Shown here piece by piece: positions 61,244 to 64,000 of a stretch of 64,000 nucleotides of DNA. The DNA lies in NCBI RefSeq assembly GCF_003253705.1, contig NZ_QKYU01000015.1, positions 80,609 to 144,608 of the forward strand. The letters run 5' to 3'. The stretch comes from Humitalea rosea. Lineage in GTDB: Bacteria; Pseudomonadota; Alphaproteobacteria; Acetobacterales; Acetobacteraceae. Each line of letters begins with the position of its first letter. Position 1 is the first letter of the stretch. Both the position numbers and the translations under genes were made by a program. Under the pieces are notes generated by a model that saw only the letters and a list, made by a program, of their open reading frames with translations, ran no database searches and was not told where the DNA came from.

Positions 61244-62266
61244 ATGTCCTTGCTGATTTCCCGCCGCGCCGCCCTGGGGGCCACCGCCGGCCTGCTGGCG
61301 GCACCGCGCCTCGCCCGTGCCGCCGGCGCCCCGGTCCGCTTCACGCTGGATTGGCTGTTCCACGGCTCCTACGCCTTCGCCGCCTCCGCCGAGCGCAACG
61401 GCATCTTCGAGGCCGCCGGCCTGGACGTGACCCTGAACCGCGGCTTCGGCTCCGGCCGCGTGCCGATCGACATCGCCGCCGGCACCTATGACATGGGCAT
61501 CGGCGACCTGACCCCGGCGATCCGCTTCATGGCCGAGAACCCGGACCGCGACGTGGTCTGCGTCGGCATCCTCTACGACCAGTCGCCGGCCTGCTGCACC
61601 GTCCGCGCCGACGGCCCGATCACCGAGCCCAAGATGCTCGCCGGCAAGACCCTGGCCGCCCCGGAATTCGACGGCGGCCGCCAGATCTTCCCGATCTTCG
61701 CCCAGCAGGTCGGCATCGACGCCGCCAGCATCAACTGGATGAGCGTCAGCCCCGAGCTGCGCGAGCCCATGCTGGTGCAGCGCCGGGCCGACGGCATCAC
61801 CGGCTTCATCACCTCGACCGGGCTGTCGTTGAAGGGGTTGGGAATGGATTGGCCGGCGCAGCGGATCTTCCGCTACAAGAACTACGGGATGGATTATTAC
61901 GGCTCCGGCCTGCTCACCACCCGCAAGTTCATCGCCGAGAAGCCCGAGGTCGTCCGCGCCACGGTCGGTGCGATGATGAAGGCAGCCCTCTGGGCCTACC
62001 ACCACCCGACCGAGGCGATCGGCTTCCTCAAGCAGCGCGAATCCCTGACCGACGTCGCCATCGAGACGGAGCGCCAGCAGGTGACCTTCGCCGAGATGAT
62101 GATCAGCGACACCGTCCGCGCCAATGGCCTGTCGGTGATGAACAACGCGCGCCTGTCCAAGCAGATCGACGGCATCGTCTCGGTCTTCAACCTGCCGCGC
62201 AAGCCGACGGTGGACCAGGTCTATACCGACGCCTTCCTGCCGCCGCTGGCCGACCGCCAGGTCTGA
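61244..62266 (+). CDS. NMT1/THI5-like ABC substrate-binding protein
   Basis: A 340-residue periplasmic binding protein with twin-Arg signal ISRRAALGATAGLLAAPRLA cleaved near ARA/AGA, mature RFTLDWLFHGSYAFAASAE as in pyrimidine-precursor (ThiY/THI5) and taurine/nitrate-type receptors, and AGKTLAAPEFDGGRQIFP. Ligand unknown; THI5-like proteins bind formyl-aminopyrimidine. ATG 61244 has CGGAGA upstream. No ATPase or permease partner follows it. Downstream is a 7-bp GC hairpin at 62278-62297. Confidence 0.88.
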   Translation: MSLLISRRAALGATAGLLAAPRLARAAGAPVRFTLDWLFHGSYAFAASAERNGIFEAAGLDVTLNRGFGSGRVPIDIAAGTYDMGIGDLTPAIRFMAENPDRDVVCVGILYDQSPACCTVRADGPITEPKMLAGKTLAAPEFDGGRQIFPIFAQQVGIDAASINWMSVSPELREPMLVQRRADGITGFITSTGLSLKGLGMDWPAQRIFRYKNYGMDYYGSGLLTTRKFIAEKPEVVRATVGAMMKAALWAYHHPTEAIGFLKQRESLTDVAIETERQQVTFAEMMISDTVRANGLSVMNNARLSKQIDGIVSVFNLPRKPTVDQVYTDAFLPPLADRQV

Positions 62267-62277
62267 GGCGCGTGATG

Positions 62278-62300
62278 GGGGGGCGAGGCAGCCCCCCTTT
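62278..62300 (+). terminator. GC hairpin after the NMT1-like gene
   Basis: GGGGGGC (62278-62284) pairs with GCCCCCC (62291-62297) across a 6-base loop, followed by TTT. It starts 12 bases after the stop. A short U-run makes it a weak intrinsic terminator candidate. Confidence 0.5.
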
Positions 62301-62332
62301 GACCTTGGGGCGCGGAATGGGATCATGCCCGC

Positions 62333-63349
62333 ATGGCCATCCCACCGCCCTTCCTGCCCGGCGATCATCTGCCCCCGCTCAGCCTGCCGGATGCGGCGGG
62401 GCAGGCGTTCGATCTGTTCCAGCAATCCATCGCGGGGCAGCACCGTCTGCTGCTGCTGCGGCCGGATGCGGCGCCGGTCGCGGCCACGCTGCCACCCGGC
62501 GTGCTGGCCTATGCCATCCACCCCACCGCCCCGGATGGGCGGACGGATGTCCCGGGCCCGCCCCGGCTGTTCGACCCTGATCGCCGCCTGCTGACCGCAC
62601 TCGCGCTGCCGGGCGGCGGTATTGCCACCATCACCCCGCGAGGACGCCTCGGCTGGTGCGGCAGCGGCGATGGCGCTCTGGCGGGGGCACTGGCCAGCCT
62701 GGCGCCCGACTCCGCCGCGGGGCGGAGCTTCGCGCCGGTGCTGCTGATCCCGGGCGTGCTGGAGCCCGCCCTGTGCGCGGCGCTGATCCGCCATTGGGAA
62801 CAGGGCGAGAAATCCCGCGACCGCGTCGCCTCCTCGGCCGGGGGGGCGGGGGCCGGCATGGTGCCGGGGATCAAGCGGCGGGCTGATGTGATGCTGGACG
62901 ACAGCGCGCTCTACGCCCTGTTCCAGCAGCGGATCGAGCGGCGGGTGCTGCCGGAGATGTGGCGCGCCTTCCGCTTCCGGGCGGCACGGTTCGAGGCGCC
63001 GCGCATCGGCTGCTACGCCGCCGAGAACGCCGGCGCCTTCGGCGCGCATCGCGACAACCGCACGCCCTATACCGCCCATCGCCGCTTCGCGATGAGCCTG
63101 AACCTGAATACCGGCGCCTATGCGGGCGGGGCGCTGCGCTTCCCCGAATTCGGCCCTGAGGCCTATGAGCCCGAGGCCGGGGGCTGCGCCATCTTCTGCT
63201 GCGACCTGCTGCATGAGGCGCTGCCGGTCACGCGCGGCGCCCGCATGGCCGTCTTCACCTTCTTCACCGATGCCGAGGGGGCGGCGGCGGAACAACGGCT
63301 GATCGCCGCGGCCGAGGCGCGCGGCGAGGCCGGGGTGAAGATGCGTTAG
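62333..63349 (+). CDS. Degenerate redoxin fused to a 2OG-Fe(II) oxygenase
   Basis: A 338-residue protein. Residues 1-125 look like a peroxiredoxin/thioredoxin-fold domain (PGDHLPPLSLPDAAGQAFDLF) without the catalytic Cys-Pro motif. Residues 130-330 look like a prolyl-hydroxylase-type 2OG oxygenase with iron ligands His239, Asp241 (GAHRDN) and His294 (DLLHEALP), and an Arg in VTRGARMAVF for 2-oxoglutarate. The hydroxylated substrate is unknown. The 3' end overlaps the convergent VOC gene by 4 bases. Confidence 0.8.
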   Translation: MAIPPPFLPGDHLPPLSLPDAAGQAFDLFQQSIAGQHRLLLLRPDAAPVAATLPPGVLAYAIHPTAPDGRTDVPGPPRLFDPDRRLLTALALPGGGIATITPRGRLGWCGSGDGALAGALASLAPDSAAGRSFAPVLLIPGVLEPALCAALIRHWEQGEKSRDRVASSAGGAGAGMVPGIKRRADVMLDDSALYALFQQRIERRVLPEMWRAFRFRAARFEAPRIGCYAAENAGAFGAHRDNRTPYTAHRRFAMSLNLNTGAYAGGALRFPEFGPEAYEPEAGGCAIFCCDLLHEALPVTRGARMAVFTFFTDAEGAAAEQRLIAAAEARGEAGVKMR

Positions 63350-63732
63350 CCGCCGCTTCGCTCGATCAGTTCGATCCGCACCCCATCCGGCGCCTCGATG
63401 AAGGCGATCCTGACGCCGGGCCGGGCCTGCCGTGGCTCCATCGAAAACCGCACGCCGCGCGACTTCAGGTCAGCCGCCGCCGCATCCATATCCGCCACCG
63501 TCAGGCCGATGTGCTCCAGCCCGAGCGAAGGGGCCGCCGGTGACGGGGCTGCCCCGGCCGGGGCCTGTTCGACGAAGATCACGAGATCGCCGAGGCCGAG
63601 GACGATTCGCAGCCCGCCATTGATCTCCGACCGCCCGGTTTCCGTGGCGCCCAGCGCCTCGATGTAGAAGCGCGCGGTCGCGAGCGGCTCGGGGCTGCGG
63701 AAATGCAAATGGTCGTGGGAATAGGCGATCAT
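63346..63732 (-). CDS. VOC (glyoxalase-like) family protein
   Basis: A 128-residue single VOC unit pair: YSHDHLHFRSPEPLATARFYIEALG at the N-terminus and LEHIGLTVADMDAAAADLKSRG in the second half, with a final Glu in GVRIELIERSGG. Metal ligands His (HDHLH), Glu and His (LEHIG) are present. Resembles lactoylglutathione lyase but could be another VOC dioxygenase-like enzyme. The start ATG 63732 lies upstream of a conserved N-terminus. Ends in a 4-base overlap with the oxygenase gene. Confidence 0.85.
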   Translation of the reverse strand: MIAYSHDHLHFRSPEPLATARFYIEALGATETGRSEINGGLRIVLGLGDLVIFVEQAPAGAAPSPAAPSLGLEHIGLTVADMDAAAADLKSRGVRFSMEPRQARPGVRIAFIEAPDGVRIELIERSGG

Positions 63733-64000
63733 GGTGGCGGCACCTCGTGTCCGGTGTGGTCGAAACGGCGGGTCAGCCGATGGTGCCGGGACGACGCCTG
63801 AGCAAATAGCGGTGCCGCCCGTCCAACACCTGAACGCCTGCCTGATTGTGCACCGTACTCCGCAGCCCCACGACCCCCGTGCTGCGGTTAGAGCGGGATG
63901 CGTTGGGGCTGAATCGAATTTTCTTCCCGACGCGGAGGGTGATCTGATTCAAGGTTCTGGCTGGGTAGGAGGCCAGCGTCGATGGGAGCACCCTATTCCC
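63733..64000. other. Stretch with no supported gene at the window end
   Basis: A 72-codon minus frame here (63773-63991) lacks homology or a ribosome site. No RNA structure or known repeat was identified. The AT-richer middle portion (around 63900-63970) could be an insertion-sequence end, but nothing recognisable is present to decide this. Confidence 0.3.

Noticed and set aside
63773..63991. 72-codon minus frame at the window end
   Set aside because: No ribosome site, no homology and unusual composition; treated as non-coding.

Overview
The window is GC-rich, densely coding DNA of an alphaproteobacterium, most likely a Roseomonas-like member of the Acetobacteraceae/Rhodospirillales. This is inferred from the content: a ChpT-type phosphotransferase beside a hybrid CheA, the hisZ-purA pair, a tilS-ftsH-folP-glmM block, an intracellular PHA depolymerase, several orphan Bug (tripartite tricarboxylate transporter) receptors and many peptide or amino-acid ABC transporters. 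Most genes are linked by 4-base ATGA or GTGA overlaps, so operons are long. No rRNA, tRNA or CRISPR array was seen.

Layout. 1-3645 (minus): chpT-like, cheA and cheW, the 3' gene running off the window. 3717-7146 (plus): a DUF3553-type protein, a TSUP permease, moaA, a small membrane protein, and nadK, which seems to lack an AUG/GUG/UUG start and sits directly behind a 24-codon leader ORF. 7293-11053 (plus): RraA-like protein, gamma-glutamyltranspeptidase, GNAT enzyme, 2-hydroxyacid dehydrogenase. 11059-18207 (minus): MYG1-like protein, a strong stem-loop, then a peptide-type ABC operon with a fused permease-ATPase and a terminal creatininase-family amidase. 18419-24637 (plus): a branched-chain-type ABC transporter with a GAF protein and an amidohydrolase. 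24638-30001 (minus): a second peptide-type ABC operon. 30217-34986: flavoprotein (plus), overlapping phaZ (minus), then a desuccinylase-like protein and argE (minus).

35164-42240 (plus): a catabolic-looking run of MlrC-like metalloprotease, HMG-CoA-lyase-like enzyme, Bug receptor, family III CoA-transferase and M20 hydrolase, running into tilS. Housekeeping genes follow (ftsH, folP, glmM, thiD, a PhzF-like gene, serC). 49668-53481 is a LacI-controlled unit: two Bug receptors and an RraA-like aldolase diverge from a lacI-type gene, with a pair of GATCGATC palindromes between them. Then come a methyltransferase remnant, a lipoprotein, hisZ (with a tandem-duplicated start region) and purA.

56730-59128 is an AT-richer insertion: an unrecognised 219-residue protein, the decayed 3' end of an IS481-type transposase, and a Doc/Fic-fold protein with an unrecognised C-terminal domain and no recognisable antitoxin. 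Native-looking sequence resumes with a protein resembling only the N-terminal domain of IS5-type transposases, an FAD oxidase, an NMT1-like binding protein, a degenerate-redoxin/2OG-oxygenase fusion and a VOC protein. A double-hairpin repeat occurs in two inverted copies (49604-49664 and 56678-56729), each just downstream of a gene.

The least explained items are the nadK and hisZ leader arrangements, the Doc-type gene with its upstream 21-bp-period repeat, and the two-hairpin repeat family.
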